From NCBI GenBank assembly GCA_023440975.1, contig JAEZRD010000084.1:1-22088 (forward strand): a DNA stretch of 22,088 bases, read 5' to 3'. How positions within the stretch are numbered: position 1 is the first letter of the stretch; each line of letters starts with the position of its first letter. The stretch comes from Methanobacteriota archaeon. GTDB taxonomy: Archaea > Methanobacteriota > Methanobacteria > Methanobacteriales > Methanobacteriaceae. Shown piece by piece: positions 14,505-22,088 of the stretch. The notes under the pieces were generated by a model, which saw only the letters and a program-made list of their open reading frames with translations, searched no databases and had not been told where the DNA came from. The position numbers and the translations under genes were made by a program.

Positions 14505-15048
14505 ATAACTCCTGTTGTTTACTAATACACAAATTACAAAGAGCATTATGATTATTAGACTGTTTATCTTTCACAGGGCAAAAATAATCATCACCAACCT
14601 TTAAAAGCTTTAATTTTCCAGGAAATGGTGTGCCTACAGGATGAATAGGTTCATCCTTAATAAAAGTAGTGTAAAAACTAATCAAAGTTAAAATCAACGG
14701 ATATTTATCATTAGAACTACTATCCCTATATTCTTTAAACTGCTCTTTACTCAAATCAAGGTACTCATGAAATTTATCTTTATCTACACTTTCATGATAA
14801 TTCTCATTATCATTTAAAATCTCTTTTATCCGTTTAAAAAAATATTTAATATAAACCTCAAGATACTCTTCACGAATATCTTTCTGCATATACTTACAAT
14901 CATCACGAATAATACCAGTAGCACGCATCTCGTCAAAAACACTAATAGTTTTAGCATAATCCTTTAAAATATCCCGTAAACAGTTAACAGGTATAGGATT
15001 CTCTTTATCTAAATCTTCAAGTTCACTAAAAATTGTAATATAAACCAC
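14503..15048 (-). CDS. UPF0305 / DUF2115 family protein
   Basis: A 181-aa protein whose C-terminus matches the methanogen-specific UPF0305 (DUF2115) family: HPVGTPFPG, then YFCPVKDKQ and a closing ALCNLCISKQ with Cys-x-x-Cys. The conserved Cys in CPVK and the last two Cys may bind a metal. The N-terminal part is helical and charged. Function is unknown. The start used is a GTG at 15048; no ribosome-binding site is clear and the true start may lie further in. It is divergent from the predicted winged-helix gene at 15189. Confidence 0.75.
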   Translation of the reverse strand: MVYITIFSELEDLDKENPIPVNCLRDILKDYAKTISVFDEMRATGIIRDDCKYMQKDIREEYLEVYIKYFFKRIKEILNDNENYHESVDKDKFHEYLDLSKEQFKEYRDSSSNDKYPLILTLISFYTTFIKDEPIHPVGTPFPGKLKLLKVGDDYFCPVKDKQSNNHNALCNLCISKQQEL

Positions 15049-15188
15049 ATCAAAAATAAATAATTATATTAATATTATAAAAAATTTTTTTCACTTACTT
15101 AATAATTAAATTATAATAATATAAAAACTATAATAATAATTATAAAATATATTATAAAAATTATTTTTTCAAAAGGAATTAAAATATC

Positions 15189-15659
15189 ATGGTAACTATA
15201 ACTAGAAAAGAAGAAATTGTATTAGAAAGAATCAGAGTCTTTGACCCAGAATTTGAAGATGGAATACCAATGAAAGTTCTTCAAGATGATTTAGACATTC
15301 ATGAACATAACTTACATGATATTTTAAAAGCATTAGCAGTTAAAGAATTAGTCAAATATGAAAACAAAACTGTTAAACTAATTAATGCAGATATAGAAGT
15401 TAACTCAGTAGCTACAAAATCAGATGTTAGATCCCTAGAATTAGATCAAAAAGAAGCTAATGCACTAAAAATAATCGAAGGTATCGTAGATGATAAAAAC
15501 TTAGTACCTAAATATGTTCTAGAAGGACACCTACTATACGGATCTGAAAAATTATCTAATTTTAGAATGTATCATATAATATTATCATTAGAAATCAAAG
15601 GAATACTTAAAAAGATTAAAAAAAGAGATGGAAGATACTATTTACTAGTACAAGACTAA
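15189..15659 (+). CDS. Predicted winged-helix DNA-binding protein, 156 aa
   Basis: Not recognised as a named family. The pattern is of two winged-helix units. The first (about residues 5-70) has helices ending in IHEHNLHDILKALAVKELVKYENKTVKLI, that is a recognition helix followed by a beta-wing. The second (about 85-155) repeats this with VLEGHLLYGSEKLSNFRMYHIILSLEIKGILKK and a wing GRYYLLVQD. No catalytic motif is seen. AAAGGA lies 12 nt before the ATG. It is divergent from the DUF2115 gene across a 140-nt A/T spacer, so it may regulate that neighbour (inference). Confidence 0.6.
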   Translation: MVTITRKEEIVLERIRVFDPEFEDGIPMKVLQDDLDIHEHNLHDILKALAVKELVKYENKTVKLINADIEVNSVATKSDVRSLELDQKEANALKIIEGIVDDKNLVPKYVLEGHLLYGSEKLSNFRMYHIILSLEIKGILKKIKKRDGRYYLLVQD

Positions 15660-15662
15660 TAT

Positions 15663-16439
15663 TTAATTTTCAATAAATTCATCTACTAATTCCCTTATCT
15701 TATTAATATTACCGGGTATGAGAATATTATGTTTAGTATTTTCAAGGAAAACAAGCTTTGAATCAGGAATTTCATTATTAATTTTAATCATCAATTCATT
15801 AGGAGTTAAACAATCATCTTTACCTCCTATAATCAATGTAGGTTGAGTAATATTCTTTAATTTATCTGTTACATCAAATTCTAATCCTGCAATTATAGAT
15901 TCTTTAATACCTTCTTGATTTTTTGTAAGACACTTTTCCCTACCATGTTCTAATGCATCTTCATACTTACAAATAACATCTTCAGGAAGTACTAATGGAA
16001 TCATTGCATCATAAAATTCCCCTAATCCTTTATCTAAATCACAGTAAATATCCCCAAATTGTTCTCTAAGTTCAGGACTAGTTTTAGAAAAACTACTCAT
16101 TAAAATTAATTTCTCTACCATTTCAGGATGGTGAATTGTAAAGGATAAAGATATATTCCCACCCATACTAAAACCTATAAGAATGACTTTTTTAATCTTT
16201 AAATATTGGAGTAATTGATAAATATCCTCTTGAAGTTGGGGCATACTAATAGTACCATTTTTATAAGTGGTTTTACCATGTCCACGATTATCTATAGCTA
16301 TTGTGGTGTAATTTTTTTCATAATAACTAGTTAAAGGTTTCCAGAAGTTTAAATCATCACTTAATCCATGAACAAAAACTATTACAGGACCTTTACCATT
16401 CTTCTCATAATTTAAATTACAGTCAGTAAGTTTTACCAT
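15663..16439 (-). CDS. Alpha/beta hydrolase
   Basis: A 258-aa alpha/beta-hydrolase-1 fold protein. Oxyanion motif FVHGLSDDLNFW near residue 22; nucleophile elbow GFSMGG with Ser91; acid Asp209 in GGKDDCLTP; His237 in NTKHN. The set is complete, so it should be an active esterase, lipase or related hydrolase; substrate unknown. No ribosome-binding site precedes the ATG, but a TATA-like stretch at 16462-16474 on the minus strand is centred about 27 nt upstream, suggesting a leaderless mRNA. Divergent from nikR and convergent with the winged-helix gene (3 nt gap). Confidence 0.85.
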   Translation of the reverse strand: MVKLTDCNLNYEKNGKGPVIVFVHGLSDDLNFWKPLTSYYEKNYTTIAIDNRGHGKTTYKNGTISMPQLQEDIYQLLQYLKIKKVILIGFSMGGNISLSFTIHHPEMVEKLILMSSFSKTSPELREQFGDIYCDLDKGLGEFYDAMIPLVLPEDVICKYEDALEHGREKCLTKNQEGIKESIIAGLEFDVTDKLKNITQPTLIIGGKDDCLTPNELMIKINNEIPDSKLVFLENTKHNILIPGNINKIRELVDEFIEN

Positions 16440-16461
16440 AATCTTATATCTATGTTATCAA

Positions 16462-16474
16462 CTTTTTATAAATT
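16462..16474 (-). promoter_or_regulatory. TATA box for the hydrolase gene, leaderless
   Basis: AATTTATAAAAAG read on the minus strand, about 27 nt before the ATG of the hydrolase, which lacks a ribosome-binding site. Confidence 0.45.
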
Positions 16475-16534
16475 TTTTAGTTATCAAGTTAAAGTAATAA
16501 ATTATATATAACATAATTTACTACTTAATTAATA

Positions 16535-16570
16535 ACGAATAATACTTTTAGTAATAAAAGTTTACGAATA
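16535..16570. promoter_or_regulatory. Palindrome flanked by direct repeats, nikR operator candidate
   Basis: A perfect inverted repeat ACTTTTA-GTAA-TAAAAGT (16544-16561) is flanked by direct repeats ACGAATA (16535-16541 and 16564-16570). It lies about 20 bp upstream of a TATA-like TTTTTATAG (16588-16596) that precedes nikR. Autoregulation by NikR or control by another factor is possible. Confidence 0.45.
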
Positions 16571-16629
16571 CAAAAACAAACATGATTCTTTTTATAGCAA
16601 GGGTTTAATTATATAGAAGGTTTTAAAAA

Positions 16630-17049
16630 ATGATGAGAATAAGTATGTCTTTACCTAAGAAACTTCTAGCAGATTTCGATGAAGTTTTAAAAGATAGAGG
16701 TTACCAATCACGGTCAAAAGGAATAAGAGACGCATTAAAAGATTATATTGTCCGATACCAATGGATGAACGAAATGGAAGGACAAAGAATAGGTGTAATA
16801 ACTGTAATCTATGATCATTTCTTCACAGGTGTAATGGAAAACTTAGCAGAAATACAACACGATTTCAGGGACGAAATCAATGCAAGTATGCACATTCACA
16901 TGACAAACAAATACTGTATGGAAGTAATAGTAGTAAACGGTGATGTTAACAAAATAAGAGAACTAACCGAACGAATGATGAGACTCAAAGGAGTAGATCA
17001 CGTAAAACTCACAAGTACAGCAAATGGAGAAAACTTAGACCCAGATTAA
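16630..17049 (+). CDS. nikR: Nickel-responsive transcriptional regulator NikR
   Basis: Ribbon-helix-helix N-terminus (MRISMSLPKKLLADFDEVL, then a helix from SRSKGIRDALKDYI) joined to a C-terminal ACT-like nickel domain. The known square-planar nickel ligands are all present: His77 (EIQHDF), His88 and His90 (MHIHM), Cys96 (YCMEV). It should therefore sense nickel and repress nickel uptake genes. Length 139 aa is typical. AGAAGG at about 16615-16620 supports the start; ATG 16630 or 16633 are both possible. Nearby, a hydrogenase maturation protease (18657) belongs to the same nickel theme, although no transporter is in view. Confidence 0.95.
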   Translation: MMRISMSLPKKLLADFDEVLKDRGYQSRSKGIRDALKDYIVRYQWMNEMEGQRIGVITVIYDHFFTGVMENLAEIQHDFRDEINASMHIHMTNKYCMEVIVVNGDVNKIRELTERMMRLKGVDHVKLTSTANGENLDPD

Positions 17050-17257
17050 ATCTAAAAAAATTCTCCAACTTTTAACTTTTTTTCCAATAATACTAAAAAA
17101 AAATTCTTTTTTTTCAATAAACTTAAAAATAATACCAATTACATACCTTTTTTTCTCATAGATTAATAAAAAACCCTATTTTTTCTTTTAAACTTATTAT
17201 TTTCAATAACCCCCTTTTAAGAAATATTTTTAATGTTTGATTAATATACCATAAAAT

Positions 17258-17801
17258 ATGGATTCTAAAACTAGATGTCAATGGTATTATGAATATGATG
17301 ATTTAATAAAAAAAATATCACGACGAAGAATATGGGATACTTAATTCTAAAGATGATTATCTCTTTGAAATTTTAGTTTTAGTTAACTTTCAATCAGGTT
17401 TATCATGGGAAACAATTCTAAGAAAAAGAGAATATTTCAGACAAGCCTATGATAGTTTCGATATCGATAAAATAAGTAACTATAATGAAGAAAAAATAGA
17501 AGAATTAATGACAAATGAAAAAATAATAAGAAATAGAAAAAAAATTAATGCTGTTATAAATAATGCAAATGTATTTAAAACTATTCAAAATGAATATGGA
17601 AGCTTTTATAAGTATATAAAAACATTCACAAATGGTCAAATATTCCATGAGCACGATTTAACTGAATCTGAACTTTCTAAAAATCTTGCAAAAGATTTGA
17701 AAAAAAGAGGAATAAAATATATTGGTTCTATCACTATGTATTCCTATCTTCAAACTGTTGGAGTTATAAACTCCCATGAAAAAAACTGTTTTTTATACTA
17801 A
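17258..17801 (+). pseudogene. tag: DNA-3-methyladenine glycosylase I (Tag) with a frameshift
   Basis: Two frames together encode a nearly full-length Tag (about 180 aa; E. coli Tag is 187). Frame 1, from ATG 17258, gives MDSKTRCQWYYEYDDLIKK. It meets an A8 run at 17308-17315 and then stops. With seven A the reading continues as YHDEEYG, then NFQSGLSWETIL, KREYFRQAY, IIRNRKKI, LAKDLKKRGIKYIGS, and ends in INSHEKNC. Zinc ligands are kept: Cys7, the His of YHDEE, and His-x3-Cys at the end, as is the FQSGLSW base pocket. Everything apart from one extra A looks intact. It is therefore a very recent mutation, a slippage/phase-variable gene, a programmed frameshift or a sequencing error. Confidence 0.85.
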
Positions 17802-17857
17802 AAATAGATTTTATACAAAAACCCTTTTTTAAATAAAAATTTTAATTAGAAAAAACT

Positions 17858-18652
17858 ATGAAATTACATACAACACATTATCATTTCAACCTATTAAAAG
17901 ATACAGAAAGATTATCTGCATTTTATGAAGCAATAAAAAAGAAAGGGGAAAACCCAAACCTCCCAAAAAGTTTAGCATGGGATTTAGGTTGTGGAAGTGG
18001 AATACTATCAATATTTGCAAGTAAATATTATGATAAAATTGAATCTATCGACCTAGATCCTAGAACAATCCAATGTGCAAAAGAAAACACAAAAGATTAC
18101 CCTAATATCCAAATAATAAACACAGATTCAACAAAACATGATTACCAAAAAATACCTGATTTAATAATATGTGAAATGTTAGATACAGCATTAATCGAGG
18201 AAGAAGAAGTCTTAACATTTAACCAATTACATGAAAATCTAAAATCATACACAGAAATCATACCATATGGAATAATAAACAAAATTGAACCAGTTAATAT
18301 GGAAGCTTCAATAATCATGTATGAAGACCTTGAATCACAACCAAAATATGAAATAATAGGAAAAAGCGAAATCTACGATAAAATCCGCTTTAAAGATTAT
18401 ATAAACCCCTTATTTAACAAAGATATTACATTAACAATGAGTGAAAATACAAAATTTAATGGAGTTAAAATAACAACATACACTTTACTTGATGAAAATT
18501 TAATATGTGGACCAACACCAATGCTCAATCCAGAACTATTAATACCATTAGATAAAAACATCGAAGTTAAAGTTGATGAAAAAGTCAAAATAAACTTATC
18601 CTACACAATGGGTCAAGGATTAGAAACATTAAAAATAAAAACAATAAAATAA
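17858..18652 (+). CDS. PRMT-like class I methyltransferase
   Basis: A 264-aa SAM-dependent methyltransferase. The N-terminal HFNLLKDTERLSAFYEAI precedes motif I WDLGCGSGIL (41-50), then SIDLDP (64-68). ICEMLDTALIEEEEV (104-118) resembles the double-Glu loop of protein arginine methyltransferases, with Glu106 and Glu115 nine residues apart as in PRMT1. A C-terminal beta-rich region of about 140 aa follows, as in the PRMT barrel. Substrate unknown; a protein or RNA target is possible. No ribosome-binding site is obvious. The next gene starts 4 nt after the stop, so they form an operon with the hydrogenase protease. Confidence 0.75.
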   Translation: MKLHTTHYHFNLLKDTERLSAFYEAIKKKGENPNLPKSLAWDLGCGSGILSIFASKYYDKIESIDLDPRTIQCAKENTKDYPNIQIINTDSTKHDYQKIPDLIICEMLDTALIEEEEVLTFNQLHENLKSYTEIIPYGIINKIEPVNMEASIIMYEDLESQPKYEIIGKSEIYDKIRFKDYINPLFNKDITLTMSENTKFNGVKITTYTLLDENLICGPTPMLNPELLIPLDKNIEVKVDEKVKINLSYTMGQGLETLKIKTIK

Positions 18653-18656
18653 TTAG

Positions 18657-19151
18657 TTGGAGAGTTATATTATCACAATAACAGAACAATTAGAAGAATT
18701 CCTACAAGATTATAAAAAACTAATAATAATGGGAGTGGGAAACGAACTAAAAGCAGATGATGGATTAGGACCATACTTTATACAAATCTTAAGCCAAGAT
18801 TTAAAAGATAAACCACAAATAACCCTAATAAATGCAGGTAGTGTGCCAGAAAACTTCACAGGAAAAATACGAAAAGAAAACCCAACACACATAATACTAA
18901 TAGATGCAGTACTAATGGAAGAAGCTCCAGGATACACTCGCCTCATAAAAAAAGAAGAAATAAAAAACATGGGAATATCAACACACAGCATGCCTTTAAG
19001 TTACTTAATAAACTATCTAGAACTGGAAAAAACATATAGCATATGTTTTATTGGAATTCAACCAGCAGATTTAAGTCTAAAACTCGAATTAACCCCAGAA
19101 GTAAAAGAAAGTACTGAAGAATTAAAAAATAATATACTCAAACTTTTATAA
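18657..19151 (+). CDS. Hydrogenase maturation protease, HycI type
   Basis: Nickel-dependent endopeptidase that trims the C-terminus of the large subunit of a [NiFe] hydrogenase after nickel insertion. The match to E. coli HycI is close: GVGNELKADDGLGP, GSVPENFTG, ILIDA, STHSMPLSYLI and FIGIQPADLSL. Nickel ligands are Asp35, Asp83 and His110 (numbering from the TTG). In methanogens this type is linked to membrane energy-converting hydrogenases. The start is doubtful: TTG 18657 has no ribosome-binding site upstream, while GGAGAG at 18659-18664 lies inside and points to ATT 18669 or ATC 18672. It is 4 nt after the PRMT-like gene. Confidence 0.88.
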   Translation: MESYIITITEQLEEFLQDYKKLIIMGVGNELKADDGLGPYFIQILSQDLKDKPQITLINAGSVPENFTGKIRKENPTHIILIDAVLMEEAPGYTRLIKKEEIKNMGISTHSMPLSYLINYLELEKTYSICFIGIQPADLSLKLELTPEVKESTEELKNNILKLL

Positions 19152-19198
19152 AATTAAAAACTAAAACTAGTAATAGACTAAAAGAGAAAAAAAATTTT

Positions 19199-19210
19199 AA
19201 ATTTATACTT
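19199..19210 (+). promoter_or_regulatory. TATA box for the ATP-grasp gene
   Basis: AAATTTATACTT, centred about 30 nt before the chosen ATG at 19235; the transcript would have a very short leader. Confidence 0.4.
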
Positions 19211-19234
19211 ATTCTCAATAATTTGATGATTATC

Positions 19235-20353
19235 ATGACAAAAATATTATTTATCGGATCAAGACTATTTGATGATGTAGCATACTACTGTAAAGAAAAC
19301 AATATAAAAACATTAATAACAGAATCAAACAAAGAAGCTCCAAACTTAGAAGATGCAGATGAATACTTCATAGTTCCAAGAGGAATGGATGAACCAATGA
19401 ATATTGCAATCCAAGAAAATGCAGATGCAATAATCCCATTAATAGGAATAGACCCACCACTTTTAAGTGTAGCAGAAATGAAAGAAAAAATTGAAAAAGA
19501 ACACAATATCCCAGTACTAATCTCCAACCCAGAAACAGTAGGAATATGTGCAGATAAAATAAAAACAAAAGAATTCTTCCAAAAAAACAATATACCAACA
19601 CCAAAATCAAAAATCCTACACACAATAGAAGATATTGAAGGATTCCAATACCCAGTAGTTCTAAAACAAGGAGCAGGACAAGGTGGAAAAGATATTAAAG
19701 TCTGTAAAAACAAGGAAGATATTAAAGAATACTTCGAAACCTTCAATGAAGCACTATGTGAAGAATTCATAACAGGTTCAGAAATAAGCATAGAAGTATC
19801 CTCATGGAACGGATTATACTATCCAATAGCACCAATATATAAAGGAGAAACATCACTTGAAGGAATACATCCAATAGCAAGACTAAGATCCGGACCAACA
19901 GAACTAAAAGGTTTAGATAATCAAAGAGTCATGAATTTAGCATATAAAATAGCTAAAAACTTAAAAGCAGAAGGAACAATAGATATAGATTTAATCTACT
20001 CACCTGAAGATAATGAAATATATGCCCTAGAAATTAACACTCGTGTAAGTGGAACCAGATACTTAAGCTGTGCAACAACAGCCATTAACCCATTAATAAA
20101 TCTTATACGAATGGTTACAGGAGATTTCACACAAGAAAACATGGATAAATTAAGAAAAACTTATCATAGTCTAGAAATACCAGTACACAATTATGATGGT
20201 CCAGAATCCAAAAAACCATTAAAAGACTTCATAAACAGTCCATATGTAGTTCATGGTCCAAGAGGATATCAAAGATTAACAATCCGTGGTGACACAATAA
20301 AAGACTGTTATGATACAGCAAAACAATTAACTGGTAAAGATTATAAAGATTAA
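19235..20353 (+). CDS. CarB-like ATP-grasp ligase, probable pseudomurein cluster member
   Basis: A 372-aa ATP-grasp enzyme resembling the large subunit (CarB) of carbamoyl-phosphate synthase: N-terminal ILFIGSR, ATP-grasp Lys144 in YPVVLKQGAGQGGKD, and metal ligands Glu266 and Asn268 in ALEINTRVSGT. It joins an acyl phosphate to an amine in the general mechanism; the substrate here is unknown. It lies directly before an MraY-like and a Mur-ligase gene. A CarB-like ATP-grasp gene in this position is a recognised feature of pseudomurein clusters in Methanobacteriales. TTG 19223 and ATG 19226 are upstream in frame; 19235 is preferred because TGATTAT precedes it, as at argB. Confidence 0.82.
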   Translation: MTKILFIGSRLFDDVAYYCKENNIKTLITESNKEAPNLEDADEYFIVPRGMDEPMNIAIQENADAIIPLIGIDPPLLSVAEMKEKIEKEHNIPVLISNPETVGICADKIKTKEFFQKNNIPTPKSKILHTIEDIEGFQYPVVLKQGAGQGGKDIKVCKNKEDIKEYFETFNEALCEEFITGSEISIEVSSWNGLYYPIAPIYKGETSLEGIHPIARLRSGPTELKGLDNQRVMNLAYKIAKNLKAEGTIDIDLIYSPEDNEIYALEINTRVSGTRYLSCATTAINPLINLIRMVTGDFTQENMDKLRKTYHSLEIPVHNYDGPESKKPLKDFINSPYVVHGPRGYQRLTIRGDTIKDCYDTAKQLTGKDYKD

Positions 20354-20472
20354 AATTAACTATTTTTCAATTACTTTTTTTATTATTCTTCTCAATATCC
20401 TTTATTACTTGTTAAAACTTTTTTAAACTTAATAAAATTAAAGTTAAACATAAATTAAAGCAACTAATAAAA

Positions 20473-20502
20473 GTTTAAATAAGATTAAATTATAAATAAT
20501 AC
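20473..20502 (+). promoter_or_regulatory. TATA-like elements before the MraY-like gene
   Basis: GTTTAAATAAG (20473-20483) and a second A/T box (ATTATAAATAATAC, about 20489-20502) lie 40-70 nt before the ATG. The MraY-like gene may thus have its own promoter rather than depend on the ATP-grasp gene 187 nt upstream. Confidence 0.4.
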
Positions 20503-20540
20503 TAGTAAATTTTAATTATTTTTTTAGAAATCGTGGTAGT

Positions 20541-21626
20541 ATGTACTTAGTAATGAATGAAACAAATATGATGATATTAGTTATGATAACATTTGTAGCT
20601 ACTGTTATATCCACATTTTTCATACGAAAAGTATTGATTGATGCAGCTATAGCAGACTCTCCAATTGTTAGTGAACACAGACATAAAGCAGGAACACCTA
20701 CAATGGGTGGAATAGCATTCTTATTCGCAATCCTCTTTGTCATGTCACTATTCTACAATAACAAAACAATCCTCATTGCAAGTTTCATAATGATGACTGG
20801 TGGAGTAATGGGTTTACTTGATGATTTACTTGGATTAAAAGTAAAAGAATACCAAAAAGTTGTTAAAAATGTAATAAACGAAGTAGTTCCAATAGGCATA
20901 TTAAATTTAGGTCCTGGAGAAGAAGCTAGAATAACAACAAAAAAAGCAAAAGAACAATTAGAACCATTACTTGCAAGTGGAAAACTAGAACAAGTAGCAG
21001 AAATATCAATCAAATACGAACCACATGAATCAGTAAAAATCATAGCACAATTACTACCTGGACTATTCTTAGTACTAACAAGTACAGTATGGAGTCTTGG
21101 AGGATTCAGCTTAGGATTACTCGCAATACCAATAGTTATAATTGCAGTACTAGGATGTATAAATGCAGTAAACCTTATAGATGGAATGGATGGTTTAGCA
21201 GCAGGTATAATAGCAATAGCTTCATTCTGTTGTGGAATATTCTGTTTCATAAATGGGAACAATGAAGCAATAGCACCATTTGCAATATTATTTGCAATGT
21301 GTATAGGTTTCCTTGTATTCAACCATTACCCAGCAAAAATATTCATGGGAGACACCGGATCATTCATATTAGGTGCAGGATTTGCAGCAGCAGTATTAAT
21401 AGCAGATATCCCATACTTTGGATTATTAGCTTTAGCTGTACCAATAGGATCAACAATAATAAGTTTAATGCATCGTGCACACATAATAACCCTACCTGTA
21501 GAACCATTACATCATGCACTTAACTATAGAGGAATAAGTGAATTAAAAATAGTTTATAGTTACTGGTTACTAACAGCAATCGCATGTATAATAGGATTAC
21601 TTGTAGATTACTTCATATTCTTATAA
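20541..21626 (+). CDS. MraY-like phosphoglycosyl transferase (glycosyltransferase family 4)
   Basis: Polytopic membrane enzyme that loads a UDP-linked sugar-peptide onto a polyprenyl phosphate. Landmarks: HRHKAGTPTMGG (46-57), GLLDDLLGLK with Asp94/95, NAVNLIDGMDGLAAG (208-222), FMGDTGS (269-274) with the metal-binding Asp271, and the loop EPLHHALNYRG (321-331) in place of the bacterial HHH motif. Around ten hydrophobic segments are visible. A cytoplasmic insertion of about 70 residues (about 100-168), charged and with no membrane segment, separates the DD motif from the next helix, unlike bacterial MraY. In a pseudomurein maker it would form the lipid-linked precursor. The Mur ligase follows 73 nt later. 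Confidence 0.88.
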   Translation: MYLVMNETNMMILVMITFVATVISTFFIRKVLIDAAIADSPIVSEHRHKAGTPTMGGIAFLFAILFVMSLFYNNKTILIASFIMMTGGVMGLLDDLLGLKVKEYQKVVKNVINEVVPIGILNLGPGEEARITTKKAKEQLEPLLASGKLEQVAEISIKYEPHESVKIIAQLLPGLFLVLTSTVWSLGGFSLGLLAIPIVIIAVLGCINAVNLIDGMDGLAAGIIAIASFCCGIFCFINGNNEAIAPFAILFAMCIGFLVFNHYPAKIFMGDTGSFILGAGFAAAVLIADIPYFGLLALAVPIGSTIISLMHRAHIITLPVEPLHHALNYRGISELKIVYSYWLLTAIACIIGLLVDYFIFL

Positions 21627-21699
21627 AAAAAATCCTATATTTAATTTTAATAATTTTTTTTTATTAATAAATCTTTTTTTTAAGGGAGTAAAATTAACA

Positions 21700-22088
21700 A
21701 TGACAAGAAATATAAACATTGAAACATTAACTGAAAAGATTAATGGAACACTCCATGGAAATAAAAACTACAAATCCCAGGAAGGTTTCACAGGAACATT
21801 CACAACACTCAACGATGCAGTAGAAGGAGACATAGTAATCAGACACTGGATTAATGGAAAAGGTGTTGAAATAGCAAACAATAAAAACATAGCTTGCATA
21901 ATAACCTTACACCCTAAAGAAGACTGCTTAGAAGTTGCAGAAAAATTAAAATACCCAGTAATAGTTGTAGAAAAAATTGAAGTAGCAAATGCATATGCAA
22001 TAGAATGGACAGTTAAAAACATATGCCCAAACACTAAACGCGTAGTAGTAAGTGGAACTAATGGAAAATCAACAACAAGCCACATGAC
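21700..22088 (+). CDS. Mur ligase family protein (partial, 3' end outside window)
   Basis: The frame opens at ATG 21700 after AAGGGAG (21682-21688) and runs to the end of the window (129 full codons). It contains a MurE-like N-terminal domain (FTTLNDAVEGDIVI) and then the ATP-binding P-loop SGTNGKSTTSHM at residues 118-129. Mur ligases add amino acids to the growing stem peptide. In this context it is a pseudomurein peptide ligase (pMur type); which one cannot be told from the part seen. Confidence 0.88.
   Translation, partial: MTRNINIETLTEKINGTLHGNKNYKSQEGFTGTFTTLNDAVEGDIVIRHWINGKGVEIANNKNIACIITLHPKEDCLEVAEKLKYPVIVVEKIEVANAYAIEWTVKNICPNTKRVVVSGTNGKSTTSHM

Noticed and set aside
20753..21322. 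Minus-strand frame of 189 codons
   Set aside because: Antisense to the MraY-like gene; no motif.

Overview
The window looks like chromosomal DNA from a methanogenic archaeon of the Methanobacteriales, most probably Methanosphaera or a close relative (inference). The evidence is a very AT-rich sequence, archaeal BRE/TATA promoters, ribosome-binding sites of both GGAGG and GTGAT type, a glutamate synthase split into three genes, a NikR regulator, a HycI-type hydrogenase protease, a UPF0305/DUF2115 protein, and at the right end an ATP-grasp / MraY-like / Mur-ligase set typical of pseudomurein synthesis. No rRNA, tRNA, CRISPR array, insertion sequence or phage gene was found. The region reads as core metabolism plus a few lineage-specific genes.

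Layout. 1-1450: a possible gene start leaving the left edge, long AT-rich spacers with a repeated GTGTACAC element, and a small membrane-anchored protein. 1451-5300: argJ (arginine synthesis), a secreted protein on the minus strand, a very basic 36-residue protein, a membrane-anchored M14-like metallopeptidase candidate, and two tandem paralogous CxxC-CxxC mini-proteins closed by a clear hairpin terminator. 5302-9776: a UbiE-like methyltransferase (-), argB (+), an AMP-forming acyl-CoA synthetase (-) and an isopropylmalate/isohomocitrate dehydrogenase (-). 9977-14470: a HEAT-repeat protein, then the operon pdxT-gltB1-gltB3-gltB2. Just upstream of this operon's TATA box lies an exact GGAA-N6-TTCC palindrome, the form of the NrpR nitrogen-repressor operator. 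14503-17801: a DUF2115 protein (-), a predicted winged-helix protein (+), an alpha/beta hydrolase (-), nikR (+), and a DNA-3-methyladenine glycosylase I (tag) gene interrupted by a one-base frameshift in an A8 tract. 17858-19151: a PRMT-like methyltransferase followed 4 nt later by a HycI-type hydrogenase maturation protease. 19235-22088: a CarB-like ATP-grasp ligase, an MraY-like transferase and the start of a Mur ligase, read as the beginning of a pseudomurein precursor cluster.

How the genes fit together. Nitrogen assimilation (glutamate synthase, PLP-synthase glutaminase), arginine synthesis (argJ, argB), nickel/hydrogenase homeostasis (nikR, hycI) and cell-envelope synthesis (ATP-grasp, MraY-like, Mur ligase, perhaps the surface peptidase) are the recognisable themes. 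Regulation is visible at several points: the NrpR-like operator, a palindrome flanked by direct repeats at nikR, inverted repeats at the zinc-ribbon pair, and twin GTGTACAC boxes at the left end.
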